From: Eunapius fragilis
Taxonomy: Eukaryota; Porifera; Demospongiae; Spongillida; Spongillidae
Assembly (NCBI GenBank): GCA_963681505.1
Contig: OY811987.1
Coordinates: forward strand, 4,880,978-4,944,977
DNA: 64,000 nucleotides
Reading direction: 5' to 3'
Part shown: positions 33,801 through 41,639 of the stretch, in pieces
Position numbering within the stretch: the stretch's first letter is position 1
Layout: each line of letters opens with the position of its first letter
The notes under the pieces: model-generated
What the model was told of the DNA's origin: nothing
Database searches by the model: none
The model's input: only the letters and a program-made list of their open reading frames with translations
Made by a program: the position numbers and the translations under genes

Positions 33801-36800
33801 GCACCAAAAGGAGCCTGCTGAGCACCCTTATGTGTAGCTTTTGATAGGCTTCACATGTCCTGCAATGTTTGGTTACATCCCATAATGTCTTACCTACATG
33901 TACCTGTGTGTTGTTAGGACAATGGTTATATCTCTCAATCTGCCCTATCTTATCTGGATCATTGTATGCCAGAAATTTTGTACAGATAATTTAACAAGTA
34001 AATAAAAAACATTCTCTATGAGAAAGTTGGTGGCATATAGGATTTGAAGGCAATGGTGGTGAAAAAGGAAGGAAACAAGGGTCTAATAATAAGGGAAAAT
34101 GGAATAGTCTTATATTTAGCACACAAACAACATACTATATCCTATACATATAGAAATGTGCGAAATATAGGACTATTCCATTTTCCCTTATTATTATACC
34201 CTTGTTTCCTTCCTTTTTACACCACCATTGTCTTCAAATCCTATATGCCACCAACTTTCTCATAGAGCATTGATTTTTATTCATACCTGATTATGAGCCG
34301 TATAGCATGTTAAGTAATCCATCTTGATATGAGAGGGAGGGTTGTAAAGGTACGACATACCTTTGAGTGACCTTAACTCTTTTCGCCGAGCGAGATGCAC
34401 GTTCAGGACTATGGCAATATTGCTGTCTTTTAGCAGCCCGTTCCTTTTCAGGATCTGCTCGATACCTTGCACGTCGAGAGGTCCGTTTCTTTTCAGGCTC
34501 TGCTCGATAGTTTTCACGTTGAGAGGCCCGCTTCTTTTCAGGCTCTGCTTTGTAGTTCCACTCGGGCTGAATCTAATATGTCGTCTCTAGTTTTGAGGTA
34601 CTTTGCTCGTCGTTTGGCTTTCTTCTTTTCAAGGCATTTTGAAAAAAAAAAAAAAACAACTTCACTAAGTTACAAAGAGCGTCAAACCAGAGATAATATA
34701 TAAGGTCAAACCTACAACGATCGAATAACAAGAATGATTATAGTACGCACGTGCACGTTATTAAATACATGTATATATAGTACAAACCACAGTTAATTAC
34801 CACTACGTGTAGTGCCCAGACGTACACATTTGATTACATTATGTAAACTGCTAGTACTTCGTATAAAGAGCAAAGTAGGACCTATCCAAGTCGTGTCAAT
34901 GCAGTAAGCTTAACTATACGTGATTTGCTAACACAACCACCGATATATGTCATGTAGCCTCGAGACGTTTTGACCACAGAAGCGAGAATGCCAACGAATT
35001 CTGAATCCATTGGTGTGATTTTCATTTCTTAAAAGTATTCCTATCCCGAGTTATGCGTGGTCAAGAACAAGAAGAAGAACGAGAAATACGTGGGACTGGG
35101 TACGAGTTTGGAAAATAGTTTTGTTCTCTACAACCACGCGGTTTTGTGACATCAAACAAACACGAAACTGCTTGTTGTTGCCTTCTTGTACGACGACGAT
35201 AACAAGGTAAGCCATCCGCTCGTTGGGAGTCCTGCTAGAAGCGGGTCGCGTTTTTAATGACTTCATAATCGGGGTCAAATCCTATATGAGAGTTACTAAA
35301 CGTAACTCTCGATGTTTTCAGCATTCAAAGGAAATTCACTATGCAAGACTTACACAGATTTATACATGTTTTAAAACAACCTATATAATACGTATATATA
35401 GGACAAAGGTAGATTAGAAATGTTTGTAACAAACTTTGCCACTTTTAATCTGGACTTTGGCAAAACCTTCTGCATGCATCCGCTACAACTCGTCCTCTTA
35501 AAGTCCACCTCCTGTACATCAACCCTTAAAGAGGTACTCCCCTGTTGTGCCAGGCTTCATGGCTGCCTTCCTAGCTTCTGACACCTTATTGTATTGAGCC
35601 TGTAACTCTCTTGCACCCACATTCCAGCAAGCCACATTTTCCCCTTCTCTCGTACTTCCCTACTCCTTACAAATATGGTATTTTTGCTTCTGGTAGTGTG
35701 TTCTTGGGAGTAGCTGAAATTTACAGGATTCAGCCTAGCTCCTGACAAAGCCTCTTTCTCTTGCAACAGAATATCATTCTGCAGTCATCTCACATCCCAT
35801 GACATCCTTTTGGGATACGTCTCCATGACTAGCCGGTTGTCTAGCAACTGTAGGAGACGCCTTTTGCCTGTAACACACAGACGGTTAAGATATCAGCACT
35901 GTGAACAGGAAATCCCTTCACCTCCATTTTATTCATCGGTAGCCACTCGACCAATTTCACCTGAAAAGCCGAACAGCTAACACCCCCCCCCCCCCCCCCC
36001 CCCTTTACCCCTCCCTTCTCATGAAATTATACATCAGTCTTTATAGAGCTTACTCAAATGAATGCCTGTAGGTCTGGCTATCACAGGGAGGCTGTGGTAC
36101 TCCTCCCCATCCCCATATTGTTGCTGCATTGTATGGCTTGGGGGGTGGACCACAACAAGAGGGTCATGTAACATGGCATCCTGTATAACTGATTTGTCCA
36201 TACTAGTGGGTAGGGTCACATACACATGTACAGACCCATCCAATGATGATCCTACGTACATAGGGGCAAGTGTTCCTTGAGAACTGTGTTCATAGACCTG
36301 GAGGGGTGAAGTACAGGCATAATGAGTGCAATGAACAGGACGCATGTAAGGGATTGGGGCCTCAAAATGGACTAAACACAACTTTTTTGTCAGGTTTTCA
36401 AATTATAATAATTAATGTTAAGTTTGACGTGTGAGGGGAACCCCCACATTATTGCTGTCATGTATTGGAGGAGTAACCACTTAGATGATGTAATGTATAA
36501 TGAAGTCCACCATACTTACCTCACCACTATACCATGTTTACTTTTGTGCATAGGCAGCCCCAGTGGTTACCAAGGGGAGGGGCCAACCCCCAGTAAAACG
36601 CAGCAAGTTAATGTCCCATTTAGGGGATGGGAAGCATCTATCCCATTGGGCATGACCCCTATGGTGTGTATGTATGTATACATGTGCATGTATGAACATG
36701 TACATATGTAGTAGTGTGATATTTCTTGAGCCCCTCCCACTGCTCCTTATCGCATGCCCCTCCTCTTGATCCTTATCACATGCCCCTCCCCCATTTCCAG

Positions 36801-37147
36801 CTGATGTACTCAAATACAACACCATACTGTCTGAGCTGGGGTTGCATTGGTGTTGTCTTGGTGATGAAGCCATATGTGAGCTCTGTCAAGGACTAAAGCA
36901 GTGCAAACTAAAGAAGCTATACTTTGGGGGCAATCCATTTGGAGAACAAGGAGCCACAAGCCTAGCTGATGTTATCAGGGACAACCCAACATTGGAGTGG
37001 CTGGGTCTGTGTGGTAGGATATCAGATGTTGGTGTGAAGTATCTGATGGATGCAATGATGTCCAACACAACACTGAAGATACAATTGTATGAAAAGTACA
37101 GACATTTAGTGCCACACTGTCTAGTTCATAGAGTTGTACATACATAA
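18731..37147 (+). CDS. NLR1: NACHT-LRR immune receptor with central death-fold exon, 10 exons, 968 aa
   Basis: Exons by my reading: 18731-18827, 19228-19451, 19505-20228, 21051-21326, 21579-21725, 21993-22580, 23693-23860, 31065-31232, 32365-32532 and 36801-37147. All junctions have GT-AG ends and the phases fit; every intron is phase 1 except the 53-bp intron 2, which is phase 0. The sum is 2904 nt plus stop. Layout: acidic N-terminus 1-32, linker to about 107, NACHT 108-348 with Walker A GIPGVGKST near 124 and Walker B LMILDGYDEL near 197, death-fold 349-440, winged helix and superhelical part 441-650, LRRs to about 950. NLRs are cytosolic sensors that oligomerise through NACHT. Intron 7 is 7.2 kb and intron 9 is 4.3 kb, both filled with transposon remains. 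No disabling lesion is seen in the model. Additional LRR exons could have been missed. Confidence 0.8.
18901..19062. mobile_element. Palindromic MITE inside NLR1 intron 1
   Basis: Arms beginning CACAGGAAAAAAAATCG and ending in the complement surround an inverted pair that includes GACCTTGGGATCTGTTCCAT. Total 162 bp. NLR2 has no such insertion in its 86-bp intron 1. Confidence 0.8.
19228..19451 (+). CDS. NLR1 exon 2, pre-NACHT linker
   Basis: Encodes 74 residues (VEQYRTFLEASYDVTSL through RMRQSIEIDQ). It resembles the helical region that precedes NACHT in animal NLRs. Nearly identical to 58962-59185 in NLR2. Confidence 0.75.
19505..20228 (+). CDS. NLR1 exon 3, NACHT domain
   Basis: Walker A GIPGVGKST, Walker B LMILDGYDEL, sensor-like TVLVTSRPSA and the VPINCAIVVEL segment are in the NACHT order. 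The exon ends in phase 1 just after KRHEAKTKH, where NLRs normally run straight into the winged helix. Confidence 0.9.
20229..21050 (+). other. NLR1 intron 3
   Basis: 822 bp, alignable with intron 3 of NLR2 (59969-60835). Contains a G-rich insert with an uninterrupted run at about 20350-20367 that NLR2 lacks; the flanking GGGGCAAGCTCCCC motif resembles parts of the repeats near 25430 and 38090. Confidence 0.6.
21051..21326 (+). CDS. NLR1 exon 4, death-fold (CARD/DED-like) cassette
   Basis: A 276-bp exon, 92 codons, phase 1 at both ends. The translation (LLKTHYSDLVGTIQDPAGVA, then GVISQHVRNKV, NEVLINAVETQV, YQVLMEVLGEEPHL, IVRKM) has the six-helix hydrophobic pattern of the death-fold domains abundant in sponge proteins, as I recall them. 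It lies between NACHT and winged helix, an unusual site. Skipping it would keep the frame. The equivalent NLR2 exon is 60836-61111. Confidence 0.75.
21579..21725 (+). CDS. NLR1 exon 5, winged-helix start
   Basis: 49 codons. LSPTTVSQLI and RLAYQGTLQDQLIF match the region that follows NACHT in NLRs (LaYeGLl..qLvF). Confidence 0.8.
21993..22580 (+). CDS. NLR1 exon 6, winged helix, superhelical region and first LRR
   Basis: 196 codons. GLLQKVPQLY and FIHKTLQEFLTAWHVS are hallmarks of the NLR segment before the LRRs. The end (HHITSMRLSDNPISTHTASLL) is the first LRR. Confidence 0.85.
22581..23692 (+). other. NLR1 intron 6 with LINE remnant
   Basis: Contains at about 22960-23197 a plus-strand fragment of the N-terminal region of the LINE family found elsewhere here (GLFATACQVLVSPGLAPNNA). 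The piece at 23216-23260 resembles the candidate LTR start at 63679. Confidence 0.55.
23693..23860 (+). CDS. NLR1 exon 7, LRR module
   Basis: 168 bp, phase 1-1, encoding two LRRs (NNSLKELDLRGCELQPEGLE, then TKLESLNLSYITINNK). One of three homologous modules. Confidence 0.8.
24403..24620. repeat. Dispersed repeat family, copy 2
   Basis: Partner of 14292-14500. Confidence 0.55.
24968..25231. mobile_element. Foldback MITE, copy 2
   Basis: Same family as 1823-2108. Arms share ACATTCTCTAC and TTGGTGGTATATAGGAATC and their complements, around a spacer near 25100-25120. Arm bases that differ from copy 1 are mostly mirrored in the opposite arm. Confidence 0.8.
25215..26530. repeat. Degenerate minisatellite (CATGTAGTGGAGGC)
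   Basis: Many interrupted copies of a unit of roughly 30 bp containing GCATGTAGTGGAGGCTATGA, grouped at 25215-25400, 25660-25740, 25970-26080 and 26250-26510. GT dinucleotide runs lie near 25760 and 26520-26565. Confidence 0.8.
26983..27008. repeat. Poly-G tract
   Basis: A run of about 26 G. Similar long G or C runs occur near 20350, 25590, 35985, 39330, 39750, 39811, 41646 and 58456. Their exact lengths are unreliable in assemblies. Confidence 0.85.
27115..28776 (-). pseudogene. LINE-type reverse transcriptase with C-terminal domain, internally deleted
   Basis: On the minus strand the order is YLAGGNLTALKKGKPDSPDI then RPIAVGE (28776 downward), VDLRNAFNLVSRQALLDE and GVQQGDPLGPLF (28485-28260), a DD motif in NTDDGVLAGP near 28230, a thumb-like region (27900-27370), and directly after it the terminal EVCGAWGEEAQ and VRANARALLSR segment (27303-27115). 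The zinc-knuckle and endonuclease part seen in the copy at 43360-43957 is missing, so this copy has an internal deletion. Several stops and frameshifts are present. Confidence 0.8.
28909..29740 (-). pseudogene. Degenerate gypsy pol remnant
   Basis: On the minus strand, VVGDYRRLNSVT near 29060 is an RT motif, and KVFAHVRVQHEKLMNQG near 29700 matches gypsy integrase. The stretch 29160-29720 also matches 33120-33600. Many stops. Confidence 0.6.
29910..30170 (+). pseudogene. LINE N-terminal fragment
   Basis: GKAFQVLVSSGLSPNNAETW and following sequence match the LINE fragments at 22960-23197 and 62700-62890. Truncated on both sides. Confidence 0.6.
30205..30540. repeat. Three tandem copies of a roughly 115-bp AT-rich repeat
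   Basis: Copies near 30205, 30345 and 30455 share TTGATGAATTGAAGGTA and AACCAATTCTGACACTAT. Confidence 0.75.
31065..31232 (+). CDS. NLR1 exon 8, LRR module
   Basis: 168 bp, phase 1-1. Homologous to exons 7 and 9 with the same QVIKGVQVNTKLESL core. Consensus hydrophobic positions are kept. Confidence 0.8.
31233..32364 (+). other. NLR1 intron 8, with a possible tRNA-derived SINE on the minus strand
   Basis: At about 31510-31760 the minus strand reads TAGGTCCAGTGGTAGAAAGC, resembling a tRNA A box. No good B box was found. The intron's ends match those of introns 7 and 9, showing that LRR exons were duplicated together with flanks. Confidence 0.4.
32365..32532 (+). CDS. NLR1 exon 9, LRR module
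   Basis: 168 bp, phase 1-1 (NNSLKKLNLRKCELQPEGLE and TKLESLNLSGNTIDNQ). Confidence 0.8.
33120..33985 (-). pseudogene. Degenerate gypsy integrase/pol remnant
   Basis: On the minus strand, EPFSRMTMDIVGLLLGSRSG, YILVISDCATRYPEV and KVFAHVRVQHEILMNQ follow each other near 33840-33590 and are the integrase core of a gypsy element unlike the one at 3697. The left half duplicates 29160-29720. Confidence 0.75.
33994..34281. mobile_element. Foldback MITE, copy 3
   Basis: Palindrome of about 288 bp starting ACAAGTAAATAAAAAACATTC. Its arms carry private changes (for example GGCATATAGGATTTGAAGGC) that are present in both arms. Confidence 0.83.
34330..34620 (-). pseudogene. Basic-repeat protein fragment (PEKKR type)
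   Basis: On the minus strand a frame encodes about three units of roughly 19 residues (YRAEPEKKRTSRRAR, YRADPEKERAAKRQ). Such arginine- and lysine-rich PEKKR repeats are, from memory, common in mobile-element proteins of sponges and cnidarians. No start or further domain is seen. Confidence 0.45.
35040..35310. repeat. Dispersed hairpin repeat, copy 2
   Basis: Inverted relative of 1440-1770. Confidence 0.55.
35440..35880. repeat. Duplicated intronic block, copy 1
   Basis: Shares long blocks such as CCACCTCCTGTACATCAACC and AAAGAGGTACTCCCCTGTTG with 37300-37570. Confidence 0.7.
36034..36381 (-). CDS. Unidentified open frame
   Basis: 115 codons without stop on the minus strand, with ordinary composition (YMRPVHCTHYACTSPLQVYE near its start). 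I do not recognise it. It could be an exon fragment of a captured or antisense gene, or chance. Confidence 0.2.
   Translation of the reverse strand: MCLVHFEAPIPYMRPVHCTHYACTSPLQVYEHSSQGTLAPMYVGSSLDGSVHVYVTLPTSMDKSVIQDAMLHDPLVVVHPPSHTMQQQYGDGEEYHSLPVIARPTGIHLSKLYKD
36801..37147 (+). CDS. NLR1 exon 10, terminal LRRs
   Basis: Starts in phase 1 after CCATTTCCAG and runs to TAA at 37145. Encodes LRRs of ribonuclease-inhibitor type (CKLKKLYFGGNPFGEQGATS, then NPTLEWLGLCGRISDVGV) and a short non-LRR tail. Confidence 0.75.
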
Positions 37148-39133
37148 ATATGTATCAATTTATGAATAGGTCACAGGACAGAAAAGTATGCCACACCCAC
37201 CTCATCTATTCTCCTACAACAGATAAAACTAGGAGAGGTGGAGTTAGTTTAATGGCTTTGGACTGCAATATTAATATCTTTAACCATTTCTAAAACAACT
37301 TGCTGACAGGTCCTTTGCAATACCTTCTGCATGCCTCCTCTACAATCCTCTTGAAGTCCACCTCCTGTACATCAACCCTTAAAGAGGTACTCCCCTGTTG
37401 TGCCAGTCTTCATGGCTACCTTCTTAGATTCTGACACCTTATTGTAACTGTCTCATCTTGCACTCACATTGCACAAGCCACACGCTCCCCTTCTCTCCTA
37501 CTTAACAACTCCCTACAAATATGGTATTTTAGCACAAAATGTGTTGCCTGTAATACACAGATGGTTAAGGAATTTGTTTTTAATGGCTTCAGAACTTCAA
37601 CTTGAGCTGGTATTTGTGTGACACTATACCCCTATGATATGATTATAAAAGTTGGGGGTGAGTGGAGGGGAGGGGCCCATTGCCCCAAGTCATCAGTTGC
37701 CTATAGGGGGCCCTGGTTGATAGCCCTTACATATGCTCTCGCAGACCCCACCTCCTGCTTGATCTGGGAGGCCCTCGATCATCCCCCACATGCTCTTGAT
37801 GGCATCCTCAGCTCTCTTGCACCAGACGCCTGTCGTCTGCTTGACAGCACTGGCTCATGGATGGGGAGGAGGAGTAGGAGGAGCCTGGGGCCATTCCTGC
37901 GAGGGTGAGGTTGGCTACAGCAGCCATGAGCGTTACATGCCAACCTCATCAATGTGTACAGCATGGGCATCAGGAACTGTTATGATGTCATTGTCCAGGG
38001 GTTTCTGGAACGTTTAATTTTCAGGGGCGGGTCTAGGATTTGAGGGGAGGGAAGGTGTGTGGGAGGGGTAGGTACCCACAGCTGGGGGAGGGGGGGGGTA
38101 TGGGGGAGCGCTGTAAGCTACCCCATTGGGGTCTCCGGGGGAATCCCCAGAAGCTTTGCAATTTTGGTGTATCGGCGTTAAAAATCCAATAGCAAACTGC
38201 ATGCAATGTAAAGTACAAGTCGTACGATCAACACATCCGCGGCCGCTTTTCTGAAAAAAAAAAAACTATGGAACTGTAGAAACATGCCATCTGTGCTCGG
38301 CGGACCTGTAAACATCACACAGCTGGATAGGGTTTGCTACGAAACTAACTTTTGTTCACTCAGTTCCAGAAGAATGTAGTTTTTTTTTTCTTTCCCCTGT
38401 GCTAATTACCTTATAAACGAGCCGGGCATGCCTAGTTCGAGATGCTGGGCCAAGTTATGTATATGTTCGGATGGTCCTATTCTCGTACCCAGAACAGCTT
38501 GCGGATGGATTACATCACCGCTACGTAATCCATCCGCAGCTGTTGGAAATTGTGGTCTATAGCGCAGTGGCTATGAATAATGATCGGGATGTTAAACTTA
38601 ACTTATGCTACGAGCCGTTACTGTATGCACTATTGATTTTAAAGAGGGGCGTTGACCCTGGATCCGCTAATGGTACGGTCCGAATTGTTTTAGTTAACTG
38701 GAGCATATTGTTTTGATTTCACTTAATTATTTAACCACAACTAATATTGTCATTTACTTAGCACCACCTTATTACAGGCAAGGACATTCGGGTAAGGGAT
38801 TTAAAAATGTCTTGCAGTATGAAGACACAACTACATTACATCATTCATGTATATTTATTAGTTCATTACATCACGTGGCATAAAGACACCACATTCATTT
38901 GGGAACTCAGCTGATTTTCTACTCGTGATTTTTTACCCCATCGATCTGTTTGTTATCCGACTGCAGTGAATTATTTTTTGTTTCAGTAAGTTACAATTGA
39001 TATAGACATTCTAAACACATCCTGCAAAAGGTGCTTTCATATGCATGCAAACGCATTGGTACTTAAATCACTTCTTATCTGGCGGCAGAATGACAAAGGG
39101 ATTCCGATATTGTGTTCGCGAGCTCTCTTCGCC
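37148..39133. other. Intergenic repeats
   Basis: Contains the partner of 35440-35880 at 37300-37570, a repeat beginning CAGGGGCGGGTCTAGGATTT at 38023-38200 whose right half also matches 25426-25545, and a 13-bp perfect hairpin at 38502-38539. No gene was identified in 37600-38020 or 38200-39133. Confidence 0.5.
38502..38539. other. Perfect 13-bp stem hairpin
   Basis: GCGGATGGATTAC and GTAATCCATCCGC are separated by about 11 bases. No neighbouring gene explains it. Confidence 0.7.
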
Positions 39134-39312
39134 CGCACGTGGTGTCCCTTTACCCGGCAGCGGGCCACCACGCCTCCTCCTCCAGCTGGCTGGTGGAGTT
39201 GGTGGTGCGGGGTGAGGGGGTGACCCTTAGGCAGAGGATGACGCTCACGCATGTGGCGTTGCGGCAAGCGAGGAACGTTGGTCTGCTGATGTCGGGTAGC
39301 CACCAGGACAAG

Positions 39313-40082
39313 CAGCCCCAATGAGAGGGGGGGGGGGGGGGGGGGCAGGGGGGGCAAAATCCCCGGGCCCGGGCCTCAATGGGGCCCGGGCCTTTAGAGC
39401 CACGCCCTTTATTAGTCACTAGGCACACCCCCTCAGGCCTGGTCGATAATGAATGGCTTAGTTGCTAATTAGTTTCGGGGCCCAGATCGTTGTAACCAAT
39501 CAGCGTCTTGGTTTACACTTTCTGTTTAACGAGCGGCAAGAATGGGCTACCATCACAAATCAGGCGCCCAGAAAAGAAGGGAAAAGGCAATGCGTGCTAA
39601 AGGGGTCAAAGGCAGAATACGCTAAACAACATGGGTTTGCAGGGGCGGATACAGGATTTTCCAAAAGGGGGGGTTGGGACCCGCGATACGAAATGCGGGG
39701 GGTGGGGGGGGGGGGGTCCTGTCCACTTTATGCCCGACATGAAAAGCGGGGGGGGGGGGGGGGGGGGGGGGGGGGGTGCTGTCCACTTAAGGCCCGATAC
39801 GAAAAGCGGGCGGGGGGGGGGGGGGGGGGGGGGGGGGTGCTGTCCGGCGCTTCAGGCCCGATGCAAAAAGCGGGGAGGGGGGCTATTTAGCAGAAGAGGA
39901 GGCGGTACTTTATATGAAAGGGGGGGTTGCAAACCCCAACCCCCCAACCCCCCCCCTGGATACGCCTCTGGTTTGATGTACTGTAAGTGATAGCGTTTAA
40001 AGGTTTAATGAATTGATGAGATTTATGCTAGGGGCCCGAGAAAAAATTTGCCCCGGGCCCGGGCTGGCTCTTGGCGGCCCTG
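39313..40082. mobile_element. hAT-type non-autonomous element
   Basis: Starts CAG and ends CTG, and is flanked by the 8-bp duplication AGGACAAG (39305-39312 and 40083-40090), as in hAT elements. The ends carry GGGCCCGGGC-rich subterminal repeats in inverted orientation. No transposase. It contains a nested element at 39640-39970. Confidence 0.82.
39640..39970. mobile_element. G-rich MITE nested in the hAT element
   Basis: Ends CAGGGGCGGATACAGG and CCTGGATACGCCTCTG are imperfect inverted repeats, flanked by GTTTG on both sides (39635-39639 and 39971-39975). The interior has three long G runs, each followed by TGTCC and an AARGCCCGA-like block. A related 5' end lies at 38023. Confidence 0.75.
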
Positions 40083-40186
40083 AGGACAAGCACAGCACAG
40101 GGCTCCTCGCCTGCTTTGGGTCCCCCTCAGGGGTGTGTGGCATGCCCGGCTACGACGTGCTCCTCTCCAGACGAGGCAGTCGGACC

Positions 40187-40748
40187 TAGTCTCGGCCCCA
40201 GACCAATATGACGCAATGTTTATCGCATAATGTATAAACACGCTCATATAGGTCTGTATGGGGCGGAAGTGTACCAAACGCTGGAATTCGTGCGCACTTT
40301 AATTATGACGTATGTACATAAATATTGCTCGACCCAGACCCACACACTACGTGTAAGTATGGATACGGTCGAACAAGCTATGCGTTTCGCGATGACAGAA
40401 CTGAAAGTGGAGACATTGAAGGACAAGCAGAAGGAGGCTATATGTAGCTTTGTATATGGCCGTGATTGTTTTGTTATTTTGCCAACAGGATACGGTAAAA
40501 CTATGCTATATTCTGTTACCGTACGTTTACGACCACCTTCGTGGAAAGACAAGGTCTTCAATTGTGTGATTTGCGTGTCGCCTTTGACTGATACGGGGTC
40601 CATACCGTCGCCATAGCTTTAATAAGCCTGATAATTATCGGATGTGGTCAAGCGATAATTGTTTGTTTACATTCCAGATGGTACAAGCGCTAGCGACTCG
40701 AAATCCCAGACCCTAACACGTGAAGTGTAGGGTCTGGGGACGAGACTA
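40187..40748. mobile_element. 562-bp inverted-repeat element carrying a helicase fragment
   Basis: Terminal repeats TAGTCTCGGCCCCAGACC and the near complement at the right end, flanked by the 8-bp duplication GTCGGACC (40179-40186 and 40749-40756). Confidence 0.8.
40360..40616 (+). pseudogene. RecQ-type helicase N-terminal fragment
   Basis: From the ATG at 40360, the frame encodes KDKQKEAICSFVYGRDCFVI followed by LPTGYGKT, the Q-motif region and Walker A of RecQ-like helicases. It lacks all later helicase motifs. It lies wholly inside the element at 40187-40748, so it is a captured exon or a transposon-encoded remnant. Confidence 0.65.
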
Positions 40749-40848
40749 GTCGGACCTCTGTGTACGTGGACGTACGTCTGATGTAGAGCCACACCTCCTG
40801 TCATGTGTTGTGCTTGCAATTAGCAAAGGGAATATTTATGGGGATGTT

Positions 40849-41234
40849 GTTTGTGGTTGGAAACTATTTATATTACTGTACCTGGCTAAATAACTTCCTC
40901 ACCTTATGTTTCAATCTCATCTCTCCTAAGAACAGCTATAAAAGTATATACTTACAAGTAGAATACAACACCCTCTTTTTGAAACACGCATTCTCAGCAA
41001 GTTAATGCGCAAGCAGTGTTTCAATCGCCACCGCGGCGCTTATGTTATTATTTTGAAAGGGTGGGTACAGCATCCGATATTGCAGCCCTCCTGCACAAAG
41101 GCTGAAGGTAAGACTAGTCTTTTCGTACACCCAAGGCATGCCAAAAATAGAATTGATGAACCACTTTTGTCGCCGAATATTCTGTCTTCATGAAAAACCC
41201 AAGTGTATCTTATGAATAATACTAATTATAATAA
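40849..41234. other. No gene recognised
   Basis: AT-rich sequence between the H6PD copy and the LINE array. Confidence 0.4.
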
Positions 41235-41360
41235 ACTCGCCTAGCCACCAAGGGAAACCACTCCAAGTCTGCCAATTATATGGCAGACTTAGCATTACCT
41301 TGATGCGAGCCAATGCACGGACACTGCTGTTGCGCTCAGGAACAATAAAAAGTATGTATA
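41235..41360 (+). pseudogene. LINE 3' fragment 1
   Basis: LYGRL and TLMRANARTLLLRSG, in a frame shifted from a preceding RLATKGNHSKSA, match the C-terminal end of the LINE protein seen at 43360-43957. Confidence 0.6.
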
Positions 41361-41639
41361 ATTTCATGTATTCATGTGCAAAATATATGTATATACTTGT
41401 ACAATTGAAACAATTTTTTATTTAAACAACATAGTCTGGGACAAGGAGATCGATTTTTTTTTTCAGTGTGAGACTGTTGACATCCTAGTGCAATAGCACT
41501 TTTGGATAAAGTAAAGCTTATATGGAGCAGTGTCCAGCAAAACCACCCTTATGATACTTTATCAAATTGTTCAGAAAAAGCTACAGAAAAAGTAATTGAA
41601 CGCTTGCATCGAAATGTATGGCTATCCTGAATGATCATG

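Larger units (their letters stand above)
32533..36800 (+). other. NLR1 intron 9, repeat-filled
   Basis: Contains gypsy remains (33120-33985), foldback copy 3, a repeat coding for basic residues (34330-34620), copy 2 of the hairpin repeat (35040-35310), a duplicated block at 35440-35880, poly-C at 35983-36003 and an unexplained minus-strand frame at 36034-36381. Confidence 0.6.
39134..40848 (+). pseudogene. H6PD 3' exon copy, interrupted by two transposons
   Basis: Segments 39134-39312, 40083-40186 and 40749-40848 together correspond to the H6PD exon from about 951 to its 3' flank near 1313. Without the insertions the order and orientation are intact. Point changes and small deletions are present. 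Confidence 0.9.

Noticed and set aside
37618..37908. 96-codon plus-strand frame as a host gene
   Set aside because: No recognisable domain or splice context; composition is uneven. Left unannotated.
39462..39990. Glycine-rich frames with GADTGFSKRGG or RIQDFPKGG
   Set aside because: They are translations of the G-rich MITE ends and poly-G runs.
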